Program-made: the position numbers and the translations under genes
In this document: piece by piece, positions 31,607 to 44,678 of the stretch
How positions within the stretch are numbered: the stretch's first letter is position 1
How the letters are laid out: every line of letters starts with the position of its first letter
The notes under the pieces: generated by a model
Told to the model about the DNA's origin: nothing
What the model saw: only the letters and a program-made list of their open reading frames with translations
Databases searched by the model: none
Origin: Lingula anatina
Taxonomy: Eukaryota; Brachiopoda; Lingulata; Lingulida; Lingulidae
NCBI RefSeq assembly: GCF_001039355.2
Contig: NW_019775525.1
Span: 779,922 to 843,921, forward strand
DNA length: 64,000 nt
Direction: 5' to 3'

Positions 31607-33413
31607 GGCAAGCAGAAACAATTTATAGTCTGGCATCAAAATCAATCAAAAGTTACTTATTGGGGGAACTTTATACACTACTCAAAGAGTGTCCCGGGCA
31701 CTGATTTTGGTCTTTAAGTGTGCTGTTGGGAAGGGAAACGAATGCACGGTTCATCACGTTTAGAAATGTTATTTGTTTTGCTCTCAAAAAACATTAAAAG
31801 GGAGAGGGAAAGGGGAGGTGCGAAATCCACCATTTTGATGACAAGATTGCCCAGGTCTTTCAAACCATGAAAGACATTATTCATTATCCATTATTTTATT
31901 ATGATCATTGATAACCCTTTATTGCCAGATCATTTTCTTGTGAGGAAGGCCCTAGATATTTCATTTTTCTTTCACTTTTTCATTTTCTCCTTTTTTTTCT
32001 CTATCTAAACTGCTACAGTAAACAGCTTGTGTGAACATTACTGAAGCAGAATTTCTAAACAACCATATTTCCTATCAAAATGGGTTGTAGCAGTAATGGT
32101 TCTCACGTCAAAGAAAATAAAAATTCCTTAACAGAAAATGCCCCTTTTTACTTGACCGTCTAGAGCCAAGATAAAACTCAGTCAAAACAAGCAGTCAGCG
32201 TAACCGTTTGCTACATTTATTTCAACAAAACTTCATTACCTGCTCTTGCTAAAATGACGAGACGGATTGCATAAGAATCAGGTCATTAATTCTGAACTTT
32301 CCATTCCAAATTAGATGTCTGTACAAATCACAGATAATAGTTATTCTTGTGCGATTTCAAGACTAACCTTTGGAAAAAAGATGAACTCTAAAATCAGTTT
32401 GACCTCCCCAAATTGAGGAATTCCAGAAATAAAATAATCTTAGGCAAAACTGAGCTTTGCAGAATTAGTTGGCATTTTTTCAACCAAAAATTCTTCCATA
32501 AACTGACATTGTCTTCACTTCTCTTTCAAAATGGAACATATGGAAAATAACTCTGTAGCTTTAATGAAAGTCATTATATATGAACTTTTGTTGGCAAATT
32601 CTATACAAAGACCACATAACAGTCAGCCATTATCTGTAACTGTCTTTCACAAAATGAACAAATGGGCAAATTTTTTCATTGTATTCTATTATCAACTTCA
32701 AATTTCTCTTCCCAAATTGCCATCTGCCGGACTCATTTAACTTCAACCCAAACCTTGATTCCCTTTCATAAACTGCACAACTAAAGAAAGGTATCTTTTG
32801 TACTTCATTATCAGGTGAAAAATCTCCCCAAAACTGACCAGAAACTCTCAAGGTGTGAGGCCTATTACATCATGGAGTCCATCTCAGACTTAACAATACT
32901 TAATCAAGTCTCATCAGATGGGTAATATTACCTAAGGGGGTGCCATGTGTGTTGGGGAGGGGTGAAGAGGGACCAAAGGCACTGTAAATTATCTCATTAC
33001 ACCACAGGGGTGGGTCTTTCATCTCCCTTTTTGCCTTGGAAAAGGAGGGGCAAGTTGTGCATTAACATCTGTTAAAGACCATAGCTCCCCCCCCCTCCCC
33101 CACACACACACCTTTCCATTTGTTTTGATTTAAGTGAAATTTTAATTACTATAACAAACATCCGGTAAGTATACCAATAAAATGGGTTGAAATTTTTTAA
33201 GGGACTTACTGAAGTGCTGTTGGGCTTAGAATAAAGGTCTATTTATCAACAAACACGACTAAATTAGACCCATCAATAACAATAATGTCACAAATTTATC
33301 AGAAATTAATTCTATCTTTGATAAATTGTATCACTTCTAATAAGTCTTTAAAGCTGAATTTACCTTTGATTATCAATATTACAGGCAAAGATAGGAGGAA
33401 GGAAAGAAACAAA

Positions 33414-33440
33414 AGGCGAGGGATTGGCGCAGTGGATAAG
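33414..33440 (+). other. tRNA A-box-like word, possible SINE remnant
   Basis: GATTGGCGCAGTGGATAAG contains TTGGCGCAGTGG, a close match to the internal RNA polymerase III A box (TRGCNNAGTGG) found in tRNA-derived SINEs. I find no B box (GGTTCGANTCC) within the next 100 bases and no cloverleaf, so it is not a functional tRNA gene. It may be a decayed SINE head or a coincidence. Confidence 0.25.
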
Positions 33441-33934
33441 AAGCTCAATTTTCCATTCAATATCATCATCCAACCAAGATTAATTCTTTTCTTTTCTTTT
33501 TTTAATTACAACTGTTTCTGCTGGAAATTAATGAATTAATGAAGCAGCTGCTTTGGTTGTCGCAAATCCCTGCCATTTTCGAAATCATTCTCTCATTTAT
33601 CTTCTCTTCAGAATGAAGATGGATGTAGATTTCATAAGCACATTACACGGATGATTCCCTAAAGAGATTAACTTTATCTAATTCACCAACTTTAATTCTA
33701 TCATCGGACTCATACAGACAAAACCTCTTGTAAATCTACTTGAATGTTGGCCTGCTCCTGGTAATGCTCTCTTGAGTTTAGCACTTTTTTAAACAGTACT
33801 GTAGACGATCCAAATTGCATCACAGACTTTGTGAGAAGAAGGACTTTTTTTTCGGATCAATATCTGTTTCGCCACATTAAGCAGTCTTACTCATTTGTAC
33901 TCATGTGTGTGCATCTTTGCCGGCCCATTAGTGT

Positions 33935-33937
<3 letters not shown>

Positions 33938-33976
<39 letters not shown>
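33938..33976. repeat. (GA)n microsatellite, slightly interrupted
   Basis: About 18 GA units with one AAAG interruption; the RERERER-like translation is meaningless repeat. Confidence 0.95.
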
Positions 33977-35018
33977 CGTAAGAAAGAGATCAACATTATC
34001 AAAAAACTATATGAGAGAAAAAAAGATTTCCAAACAAAAATGCAAATGTACATAGGTAACCTAAGAACCAGTTAAATTTAAAGTAAATACAGGACTCAAC
34101 CCAACAGCATAGGAGGATGACTCAAAATCTTGATAAAAGTAAAGTGCAAGTACAGAAAACCAGAAGCAGCCAAATAGAGCACAAACAGAGATCAATGATA
34201 TAAAACCTTGAGAAAGTAAAACAGAGTAACAGAAAAACAAACTAGGGGAAATGGACGCTATAACTACGCCAATCAATATCCCATTATTTTTATTACTTCT
34301 TACAAATTATGGTCCACCGAGCAAGGCCAGGGTTCACTCTGTTAAATGACCCCAAGTACAGGTATTATTCGTCTATTTTGCTACCTAATGGCTTTCTTAT
34401 TGTCTTACATGCTTCCCAGTAGCCTTGTTGCTGGGAAAATTATCACTGAGCCTCTATCTTGTGTTTGTCTTAAGGAGAAATTAATCTACCGAAGAACAAA
34501 ACAGACAATAGTTAGTTATTAAGAGTTATAACTTCTAAAGTTGACCGACTTGGGGATCGAGATAAGATGACCAAAAGGGGTCAATAAAGGCTTTTATCAG
34601 CCTCCATTAATGTTTTATCTCAAAGACACTGGACTAATATGATCCTTCAACTGTTATCTCAACACAAACGGGCACGGGCTCTCTCCTGGGCACCCGTATC
34701 GTACATACGTAACATACCTAAGGCAACAGTCATTGGAGTTTCATTGGTGTTTCAACTAATAACGAATAATGATTGATTTGGTTTCGTGTTTGTGTAAGCT
34801 ACTACCGGGCCTCCCAACCAAAATATGATGGTCGATTAGTTTTTGATAGGGCCTGAATGGGAATCAATAGGTCCTTGCACCTGTACTGTGTGCAAACAGT
34901 GTTCAGGTATTGATGATTTTTGATGGGGGCTTGGGTCGTCTGTTTAACTTGCAGAATGATTGGAAATTTTGAATGAGGCCTTTTTAATAGGCATCTAAAA
35001 ATATCCAGCGCTGTATAA

Positions 35019-35025
35019 TTTTTCT

Positions 35026-35056
<31 letters not shown>

Positions 35057-35072
35057 GTTTTTTGTTTTTTGT
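35019..35072. repeat. T-rich low-complexity tract
   Basis: About 54 bases almost entirely T, interrupted by a few C and three G, ending in TTTTTTG units. It could be the A-tail of a minus-strand retrocopy, but no body of such a copy is recognisable next to it. Confidence 0.9.
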
Positions 35073-38000
35073 CTGAAAACACAAGACTGTTGATTTATCC
35101 ATAAGGAAGTGATTTATCTGCTGAAATTCCAAAAATTGCGATAGACAGATAACATTTTTTTGAAACTTTTTACCAGATTTAAATCTAACAGTCCTTGTTA
35201 GAGGGATGTTTAAATTTTAGTGGCTATAAAATCATATTCTCTGCATGTTTTGTACAGAACAAGAAAGCCAACAAAGCACAAACAAGCTCAACCCAGTTCG
35301 TAATTTCTGACTCTTTCCATTAAATTCCTTTCCCTTGCATGGTGGAAATAGATGTTACAATTAAAAAAACGTCTCTATGGCAGACAAAATATTCAAATTT
35401 AAAACGGCAATTTGCTGCTACTCCCCAGTGCATGGCAAGATCAAGTTGGCTGAGTAGTAAATCTTTCCAAATCTTTAAACAGTACTACCATGTTTAAACA
35501 ACAAGAAACTTTTGCTCAAAAAGCCACTTTGAAAAGAATGTGACAGTTTTCGGGCTAATTTCAACATCATTTGTTATTTATTTCTCGTAACACTTGGTAC
35601 CACAGTTACTCCATTTCAAAATCTGCAATCTGCCAACCACTCAACCCCAAAACCAAGTAAAACTGACATGACTTTGTGGAATTTCAAGCCCCATTACCAA
35701 GACCTCTAACTAAGCTCAGTATTTAGCTCCATTTATAACATAGTTTATGTACTTTTTGCGTTTGTTCTGACCTAAGGTTTAACAGAGATCATTATAATCC
35801 GATGTAAATAATATATTTCAATGCATGTGGGGAAAAAAAACAAGAATTATACAAATAGCAGATTTGCCAATCAGAATGACAGGTTTTATGGAAGCTTCAA
35901 GAACAAAAAGATTAATCATAATTATGGACAACTAAGTCTTCATTAATACCTATTCTTATTTACATTTGTATATAACCATTGAGTTTTTTAAACCTAAGTC
36001 TCATAGAAAACAATCAGCAACTACCCCTCAGTTCAAGCTGCTGGGAACATTTTTCTTCCCAAGTGACACACTTTTTTAACAGCTCAAGGGTCATAAATTG
36101 CCTTAAAACTTTTCTCTGATTCTTTCTGTGATTGGATAATTGTAATGGATGGTAGAGAATTGAGGCACAAAGTGTAACAGCAGTGTATCTGCCTCCCGGC
36201 ATGAAGAGAAAAGCAAGTTATGTCATTGAACATGGGCCTCTAATGCAGTAAGTGGCCATGACTCACTGTTAGTTCTGTAAGTGGCCAATAGGGGACAGCA
36301 CAATGCAGTGGTGCTTTTTCCATGTCAAGCTCAAACTGAAAGCTGGAACATCTATATATTATGAATTCTCATCCATTTCAACCTTAATTTACTAGGTTGT
36401 TGCCATAAGAAAATATTTTGGTACATGAAAAAAAACTTTTTATATTTTGTTAAGTGCAATTTTCCTTCATTGCTATAAACAGAGTAAACATTTTTCTTTC
36501 TTTTTAAAAATTGTCTTACAACAATTCATAAAACTAAATATGATATGGAGATAGGTTGAATGCAAGTTACAGCTTCATTCTTCCAAATCCTCCCTCTTCT
36601 CAATTTTAAACACAAGAATCAACTGGTACAAATACACTTATCAAAAGGAAATTTTTTCCCCTCCTTAAATTTCTGTCTGCTGATGGAGCATAACCAAGTG
36701 AAATTGAGTGTGGAATCAAACTTTGTTCTTTATTAACAGACTAAATCAGATAAGAAAAAAGACACCTAAAGACACTTCTCTTTTCAGCACAAAAGTAATA
36801 GATATCTTTTATTTCGGTAGTAACCTTTTTTACTGAAAATGTCTGACATATGTCTAAAGTGAAAAATTTATGTAACTCTTTTGTTGTTTACATTACAGAG
36901 ACTAATATCTCTATATCCATGACGAGTGACAAACATTAATGGTCCTAAGAACACATTCCCTTTGAAACCCGAGAAACTACACAAATATTAAGAACAAAGG
37001 GGGCACAATAAATAACCAAATATCATCAAAGTCTCACAAAACCACATTTTTTCCTCAAAAACTAACACACTATACTCTTAGAGGGGAATTAGCACAGAGG
37101 CGTGAAAAGTTATTCGTTCTTAAATATATTCATATTTCAGGAAAAACGGATAACTATCTTTTATCTAATATGCATTTTTACAGACAAAACACTGGTGGAA
37201 TGAGGAGTGTGGCACATGAATACCAAATATCCCACTTGTATTTTATGTCAGCACCATTGGGCAGCAGTGCTCGTCATAAATTACTAAAAATTACAGTAAA
37301 CGAGTCTCAACAGATGTTCAAAGGCCAACAACAAGCTGAGCCCAGTAAGACTTTCAAGTAGTCCATGGTAGGCCATTTCTACTGTGGTGCTGTGGAAAAT
37401 GAATGACAATATAAAGATGCATTTTCAGTTCAGTTGTAACTGCTGAACTTAGCTCTTTACCAATCCAGCAGGCAGCCTGAGAATGCTTGGGCAATAGGTG
37501 CATGATTGGGTGTGTTTGAGCGTGCGCGCATGTGCCTGTCAATATATGTTTTTTTAGAAAACATTTTTTTAATCATTGTTTCCTTTGAATCAAATTGTTT
37601 TACATCACTGATCAGTCCAAAAACTCAATGGATCTTGTTTGATTGTTGTAATATAACAAATAAAACAATTAAACATTAAACTTATCTTGTAAACTTTCCT
37701 TTCCTGTTAAAAATTTGTTTTACACTGATTTTTCTAAAACTAAACATGATGTTCAGCATTTCAATTGTTTTTCAATTTTCTAAAAGCAGGTCAGTCGTAT
37801 TCCATATCATTCCAATTTCTTGCAAGTGTAAAGCACACTTACAACCCAAAATACTCCAGCTACGAAGACAATCCGAAAGTATTAATGCTATGGAACCTAC
37901 GCACATGTCATGTTGCTAACTATTAGGTAACGGTATGTAGGAATGCCTCGGGTGGATGCAGAACAATTAGGAAGAAATTGTTCACTTGTCTTAAAACTGA

Positions 38001-40236
38001 ATGAACTGCGAAGGCTTCCTTCTGCACCTAGCCAAAACAAAGTTGTTTTTAGCCCTAAAAAGTAGACTCCAATCTGGCAACAATTTCAGGAAGGAAGGAC
38101 AGCTCTGTTTGAATCAAACTCACATGAGAAATGGCTAAACCACAACTAAAAAGAAGAAAAGAATATTTCCTCTTCTGATCTTTCTCGTTCGCAGACAGGA
38201 ACATTCACTTACGTTAATACGAGAAACGATACTTATATTTTGAAAAAAACATTTCAACATAGCTGCGGTTCTATCTGAACCAATTAGCCTCAAACCCTTA
38301 AACGAGCTTGAAATCCAGAATCACAGGGAACCTTAGCGCTGAAAAATCCTAGAGGCATTGACTTAGCCCACTGGTCCAACTGATTTTCCTTTTCGCTAAT
38401 TATGACTGTGCTTTGAAAAGGTGTCCGACTTTGCTTGACTTTTCACCTAAAACTTCTGTATGCCTCTTGAAATCGTAAGTGAAACTGTGTGAAATATTCT
38501 ATTTGAGAAAAAATGGACAGCTTTTGAGGTTTTCCTGCATTTTCTATGTCCTGTCGTCAAGTGCAGGAATTTTTTTGGTTTCAGTTTTTGAAGATGTATC
38601 CAGCTGTGGCACGCTTACTTGGAAATTTTCAAGCTAATTACCTGCCATATTATCATCTGGAGCTTCTGTTCACTAGCGGACTGTCGCAGTATTACCAGTA
38701 TTTACAAGACTAAATATTTCGTTAAGGTTTTGCCCTGGTTTTCATAGCAACTCATGAAACATAGAAGACACACATATGTAACATCTGTGTAAGGTTATAA
38801 TACACTAGTCTTCAGTTCAGTGTTAAGTCTTCATATATACATAGCAGTGATGAAATCTCATTCTTGTTGAGTTTTTATAGTCAAAGATTGAGGGTGGGGT
38901 AAAACACAGAACTCTTTAGCTTTGCAAAAATCTACAAACAAACGTAGAAATCTTTTAATGAAAACCCAGCTGTATCCACTTCAGAAGTTGGTTCAGATTT
39001 GCCAATTAACAGAACCGACTCCTTGAACAAATTTCGGAAATACAAGAGCCCCAGGTGCTAATCCTGTGCAAAAAGTTTCACCTTATACATGTTCAAAGGC
39101 AAGGCAATTTGGTAAATTACAAACTAATGGCTCTTTTAAAAATCATGCTTTTTTCATATCAAAAGGTCAGGGGAAGGGGGGCCCCATTATACCACATGGT
39201 GTGTGGATTTTGTTTATTCCTGATCATGGGGCGACCAGATCGCAGTTCTTTCCAGTAACAATTTGATTCTTGGTGACTATTTCTTCTCTTACAGCCATTT
39301 TTCTTCTTTGATACAGATATTGGATAGATCAACAAACTGACATCTTTAAACAGTTGCGATTATTGCACCACCCCTTCTTCCCACGTCACCCTATTCAATA
39401 TGGATGGCAAGGTCGGCTAGGTCTTGTAAAAAAACATCATACCAATATCTTGAAATACTAGCTTCCCACCCCCTTGAAAAAACCTCACAATAGACCCTTG
39501 ATTTTACAACTTCATTGTAGCTTGGGGGGAAACAATTGTAAACACAGTTCGACATTTTTTACAGCCCCACTCTTTTCCTTTGTTCGTGTACAGTGTGGAG
39601 TATAATATGATCCCCATTCACATTCAATCATAATACATCATCAATTGGCCGCTCTCAGAAAATAATCTCATTTTTAATTAAGTGGCCCTTGGAGGACGGT
39701 CGTATTTTTTCAGCACACGCTGCTGTAGCCTTTGATACACATACATCTTCATTTCTCTTGTTTTTTACTGCAATGTATAAATTGGCTGAGCATTTTTTTT
39801 ACCTTTCTTTTGAAAATTTAAAGCTCTTACCATTTACTTTGACATGTTTGCTCACTGGTAAGTTTTTTTCTCAGGTTGAAATGTTCTATTTTTCTATTTG
39901 ATGGGTACATAGTCTCCAAGTATGCAAGACCATATTTACCCAGTTTTAACTATCAACCTTATCTATTTTTTAAATTCCAAAAACTTTCACCTGCAAGAAA
40001 CATTTGACATTGTCATCAATAGTAAATATTTATTTGGCCACACATCTTTCTTTCTTTCTCCATAACTTGTTTAGCTTAAACAAATTGTCTCACATTCTGG
40101 TTTACATTTTTTTCTATCTTGTTTTTATTTACATATACAGTCAAATAGAATAGCAAAACTCCTTCGTAAATCTAACATGATACAGCACCACACACAACTG
40201 TAGTCTTTTGGGTCCATACACTCTGACGAGTAAACG

Positions 40237-40404
40237 CAGGCCCGTAGCCAGGGGGGGTTCGGGGGGTTCGAAAGAACCGCCCCTTTTGTTGGGAAAAGGT
40301 CCACTCTGGGTAAAATTTGATCTATGTCCATGAAGTTTTTATGGGAAAAGGTCCACTTTTTCAGAAAAAGAACCCCCCTTTTTAAATTGCTGGCTACGGG
40401 CCTG
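40237..40404. mobile_element. 168-bp MITE with perfect 15-bp terminal inverted repeats
   Basis: The element begins CAGGCCCGTAGCCAG and ends with its exact reverse complement CTGGCTACGGGCCTG. It is flanked by the direct repeat AAACG on both sides (40232-40236 and 40405-40409), consistent with a 5-bp target-site duplication. Inside, GGGAAAAGGTCCACT occurs twice (40291 and 40343), and a GTTCGAAAGAAC near-palindrome lies beside the G-rich left arm, which is complementary to the CCCCCCTTTTT right arm. With no coding capacity it must be mobilised in trans. From memory, termini of this type are widespread in marine invertebrate genomes. The intact termini suggest a fairly young insertion. Confidence 0.93.
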
Positions 40405-41935
40405 AAACGATAAATATTTTACAACATAACTAAATTTTCATATTGAAGTTTTGCAAACTGAATTAAACATCACACTATCTTTCAAAGTGCATTGTCTTGT
40501 TCAGTGCAAATAGCCAGAAGACATACCAGCAGTCTACAAAGTTTAATTAACATGAGTCTGTGCCAATAAAATATGTACTTAAAAACTGTTTCACTTTTAT
40601 CTGATATTTTATTGATGGACCACCTCCGCAGAAGGTCAACAGGCAAAGCAAGCAGCGAGTAGCAAGAGTACATTGTTTTTTGAAGTTACTTTTATATGGT
40701 GCAATAAATAAAAGGTCAGCAGCACTTAAAAGGTGCCTGAATGATTTTTATGGTGTGAAGTTTAGCGAAGTCAAATATCCAGACTGAGAATTCCACTTTG
40801 GGATGACTGATTTTTATGTTGTATGGTTTATAACTTTGAAGACTCCCTCTTCATGAAGATATATATCAATTCAGGACTATTTTCAAAATGCAAGGTCTAA
40901 CATGCACATGTATATAAAACACAGTCCACCTTCTTGACAAACTTTATCAAACTTTCACCATACTTTCTGTAATGCAACCCGCTACAATCATAACAAAATT
41001 GTTACTTCTCCAAATGTTGCTGCTAATACCATCATACACTTGCACTTAATGTAACAGGCTAACAGCAGATACCATCAAAAAGAAAATCCATAAAAACAAC
41101 ACAATTAATCAAGCTCCAGATAAATGCACACATTCCAGTTTCCTCCAGTGCCACGATCCTCAAGTGCACAGTACCATTGGCTAGCGATAAACCTGGGTTT
41201 CTATTATTTCTAACCAATTACGGAGAGATCTATGCTGTCCTATATTGTGTTTTAGAGTGATTTATAAGTATTGGGCAATCTAGATCATGTTTCAATCGTT
41301 TTCTGCAAACTGAACCCGAACTACATGGTCCAAATCTTTTCGCTTGAAGGAACCCATGTTCCGTTTGTATCAGCTTAACTTTTTTACATTAGGATTTTTA
41401 CTCATGCAAGCAGTTAAACTCTGGTCTTTCAACCAAATACAAATTTTAGGATTCAGATATCTTTAAGGGCCCTGTCATTAAAAAAGGTGGGCAGCTTCAT
41501 AAAATTCTGTAATACACAGTATATAGAAACTTATGACTTAAAGTACTCTTGTCACTGACCAAAAGACTAGCCTTTTTACCTGACAAACTAGTAACAGATG
41601 AAGCTTATTTGGGGGAAATTCCAACATATAAATACTACAGAAGGCTATATTTGTAGGGAGTTGAATATCAGACTGTAAGTTAACAAAAGGATTTGCACCT
41701 TGACCCCCCCCCCCCCCCCCCATGCTCTCCCTTATTTCATCAAATTACAGTTGGGACTAGCATCATTTTTAATAACAAATTAAGCTCAAAAAATTGTCCT
41801 AAACATTTAGACAAAAAACATGGCCACTTCAGCTCAAGATAAAAGTAATGGTACTTCAATTAAGTATAGAAAGTATTGATCTAAAACATGAGCAATGTTA
41901 TTCTTGTTTTAAATGACACGAACAGCATATCATAT

Positions 41936-42001
41936 AATTGGACTATTACTGATAAACCTTTGGTTGAAGTAGACTAGAATTCTGGTCTAAAAGATCTGAC
42001 C
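41936..42001. mobile_element. Partial second copy of the 12.1 kb hairpin element
   Basis: AATTGGACTATTACTGAT followed by TTGAAGTAGACTAGAATTCTGGTCT aligns in the same order with 12320-12375 (AATTGGACTGCTACTGAT, then CAAAGCAGACTGAAATTTTGGTCT). Only about one arm is present, and it stops at the T22-G11 tract. Two copies in one 64-kb window point to a repeat family. Confidence 0.6.
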
Positions 42002-42002
42002 A

Positions 42003-42035
42003 TTTTTTTTTTTTTTTTTTTTTTGGGGGGGGGGG
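42003..42035 (-). repeat. T22-G11 tract (C11-A22 on the minus strand)
   Basis: A run of 22 T joins directly to 11 G. On the minus strand this is the same C-tract/A-tract arrangement seen at 19298, 23327, 27206 and 45884. Confidence 0.95.
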
Positions 42036-43972
42036 CGCTAAACTCTTTTTATAACTCTTGTTATAAGAAAACAACTGGCCAGACTTCATTCATTGGATTT
42101 GTTTTCAGTCTGCAATTCCAGTCACGTCACTCCATTAATATCCCACGGTATGAGAACTAGGAGCAAACAGCACACAATAAATATTACAGACAGTGTAACC
42201 ATTGAGAAGAATTTAACATCTCCTTTACTCCTCTGCCAAATTTTTTTTTGTTTCAACATATAACCTTACTGTTTTGCCTTACTCCTTGATGACATGACAT
42301 TGAGATTAAATTCCAACTTTTTAAATTTAAACTGACTACATATCCTTGAATGGTATTATACTAGGGATAACTCAATGTGATCTCATATTCTGCAAGTAAA
42401 TTTTTAGTATGCAATCATTGTGTACCAAAATTCAGCCAAAATGGTTACTTCTAGGTACAATCCCAGCATGCATCAAAAGGCGTCCAGATAGAGTCAGGGG
42501 TAAACACGACTTCCTAATGAATCAACTTCCCAATGATACGATAATCTCTACAACAACATTTGATTAGCAACAAAAACTCTCCACAGACAAAACAATATCA
42601 TAGAGACTGGTAGAAAGGGTCTAAGTAAATAAACTTAGGGATGGGTTGGTAATCTTGTTATGGTTATAAAGAGGTAGTTCTGTTATACAAGGTGTAGCGA
42701 ATGAGACTTAATGTCCTGTTCTCACATTGGTCAATTCATTTTGAGGTTTAAGTTTCAGTTGGATGTTTTTGGCAATGACATAATGTACCTGCCAACCTTT
42801 CCTAGTTTATGTATTCTTTGTACTAAACCTGAAGCTTTCAAAAAATAAATATTTCAAAATGATTAATAAAAATATTAAAATTTTCTGGTTGTAGAGTATT
42901 ATCAAAAATAATTTCATCTAATCGGATAATGCACATATTCATAACACAAGGTAACATATTAATTAGATTTTGAAAAACAGATAAAAATTTTAGATGGTTT
43001 TGAAATTTTAAACTTTTTTCCATTCCCTTTCCCAGCTTAAGTGAAGCAGTCATAGAGTAAATGCACCAGATACAAAATAGTCTTGAGAATAATTAATCAA
43101 AACCAAATGCACTGAGACACTGTTCATTTATTTTAGAATTCTTACAAAATGTTTTTGAAATGACCTAATCATCTGAACATGTCCACTATAGTGACATACT
43201 AGACAAGACTGCAGAACATATTTCATTTTCTTTATTCAAAACAACAATTTATGTACTAGTACTAATTTTTTTTCAAAATTTTCAAAATATGGATTAACCC
43301 TGATCTGCCTGTCTGTCAAATGAATCTTGGATAATTGGGCTTTTTTCCAACTTTTGTACAAACTTCACTTAAGGAACCCATTTCTGCCTATTATCAAATA
43401 ATGGACAATTTCTTCTTAAGTCATCAGCGCCACAAGAATGTCTTAGTAATCAACTAATTTGATGACAAAATCATATCAACACATGAGTTGACTTGAATTC
43501 ATCTGTCACAAACATGTCATCATTCTTCGGAAGATTTAAAATCAAAACATCTTTCACCAATAAATAATAAACTGATTGTCCGACCCCTGGGACCAAGAAA
43601 ACAACATAGATGTCACCACTATTTGTGACACAACCCATAATTTCCACCACATAAAATTAGCAAAATTGCTCCCATCCACGACCTCTATACAATATAATTA
43701 GCCAATTCCACTCAACCCAATTAAGCTACAAAAACCCATATGGATTCAGCATGCCAACGTTTTGATTTTTCTTCCAATTTGGACAGCGATTACTTCACAG
43801 ATGGACATGAAATAAGCTTCATTCTGACCACTGCAAAGTCGGACAGGTATGTCTAAGGATTAATAATGCTAAGGCATGGGAAGAAAGCAGGAATGCACTA
43901 AACCCACCCTTTCCCCAATTCCCAATTATACTCCAGAGTTGAAACACAGCAAAATAAATCACCCCTTCAAAA

Positions 43973-44170
43973 GAGACATTTTATCTGAAAATTGGGGCAT
44001 CACTGGACAATGTGTTGAAAAATCAGAAAATAAATAGTCCAATCAGAGGAGACATTTTTATTGAACAATTTTGACATGCATAGATGTTCTATAGAAATGA
44101 AGGATATAAATTGCCCAATCAAACGCAAATTTTTATCTGACAAATTTTGACGTCCACTGAGGTTGCCAGG
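43973..44170 (+). repeat. Degenerate minisatellite, period about 75 bp, 2.6 copies
   Basis: Units begin near 43973, 44049 and 44122. Each has a GAGACATTTTTAT-like head, then GAACAATTTTGACAT, and ends AAATAGTCCAATC or AAATTGCCCAATC. Homology may extend left, since AAATAAATCACCCCTTC precedes the first unit in the place of AAATAAATAGTCCAATC. The 64-codon minus-strand frame across it repeats the same residues loosely and is not a gene. Confidence 0.7.
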
Positions 44171-44678
44171 CGAGAAATGAGAGCTTACTGTCATGGCTGC
44201 CTGGTGAGGAAGGCAGGTTTTTATGTGCCAAATGAAAAGGCATAATCTGTCTATTCAAACCACCTGGGTGCCCTTCCTAAAGAAATGTAGTGACAAATGT
44301 TGCCATATTTCGCGCAGTGGGGGTACCTTTTCTTTCGCACAGAGGATCCATAGCTTTGCCGCCAGGCTAAGAGGGAGTGGGTCAAAAGATTAATCTTTTT
44401 TAAATCAAACCAATGCTTTTAATTTTGATAATCAGGATTATATCTTTTCAAAAATTTCTTTATGGACATCAATTAATCTTGCTATACAAATAGCATAGGT
44501 TAAAATATATCAGTGATACAAAGAATGAAAGAGTTCTAGTTTAAATGTGATTTACTGGTTTTTAGTCAACTGCCCGAAAATAAATACACATTTTCCTGTA
44601 ATAAACCTTGCAATTTCATGGGGCAACAAACATAGAATAACATTACAAAGAAGAAAAAACAACATTCAAACCCTATCT

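Larger units (their letters stand above)
31004..40236. other. Unique non-coding DNA, no gene recognised
   Basis: Open frames do not exceed about 85 codons and have no domain signature. Apart from the separately listed repeats the stretch is AT-rich with many homopolymer runs. Between 31700 and 33400, and between 34080 and 40230, I see no transposon ends, RNA genes or splice-bounded exons. Confidence 0.65.
40405..43972. other. Non-coding DNA, no gene recognised
   Basis: Open frames do not exceed about 71 codons. The stretch holds C17 near 41704-41720, the partial hairpin element at 41936-42001 and the T22-G11 junction after it. The rest is AT-rich without recognisable features. Confidence 0.65.

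Noticed and set aside
33414-33440. Possible tRNA gene
   Set aside because: Only an A-box-like word is present; there is no B box, acceptor stem or cloverleaf downstream.
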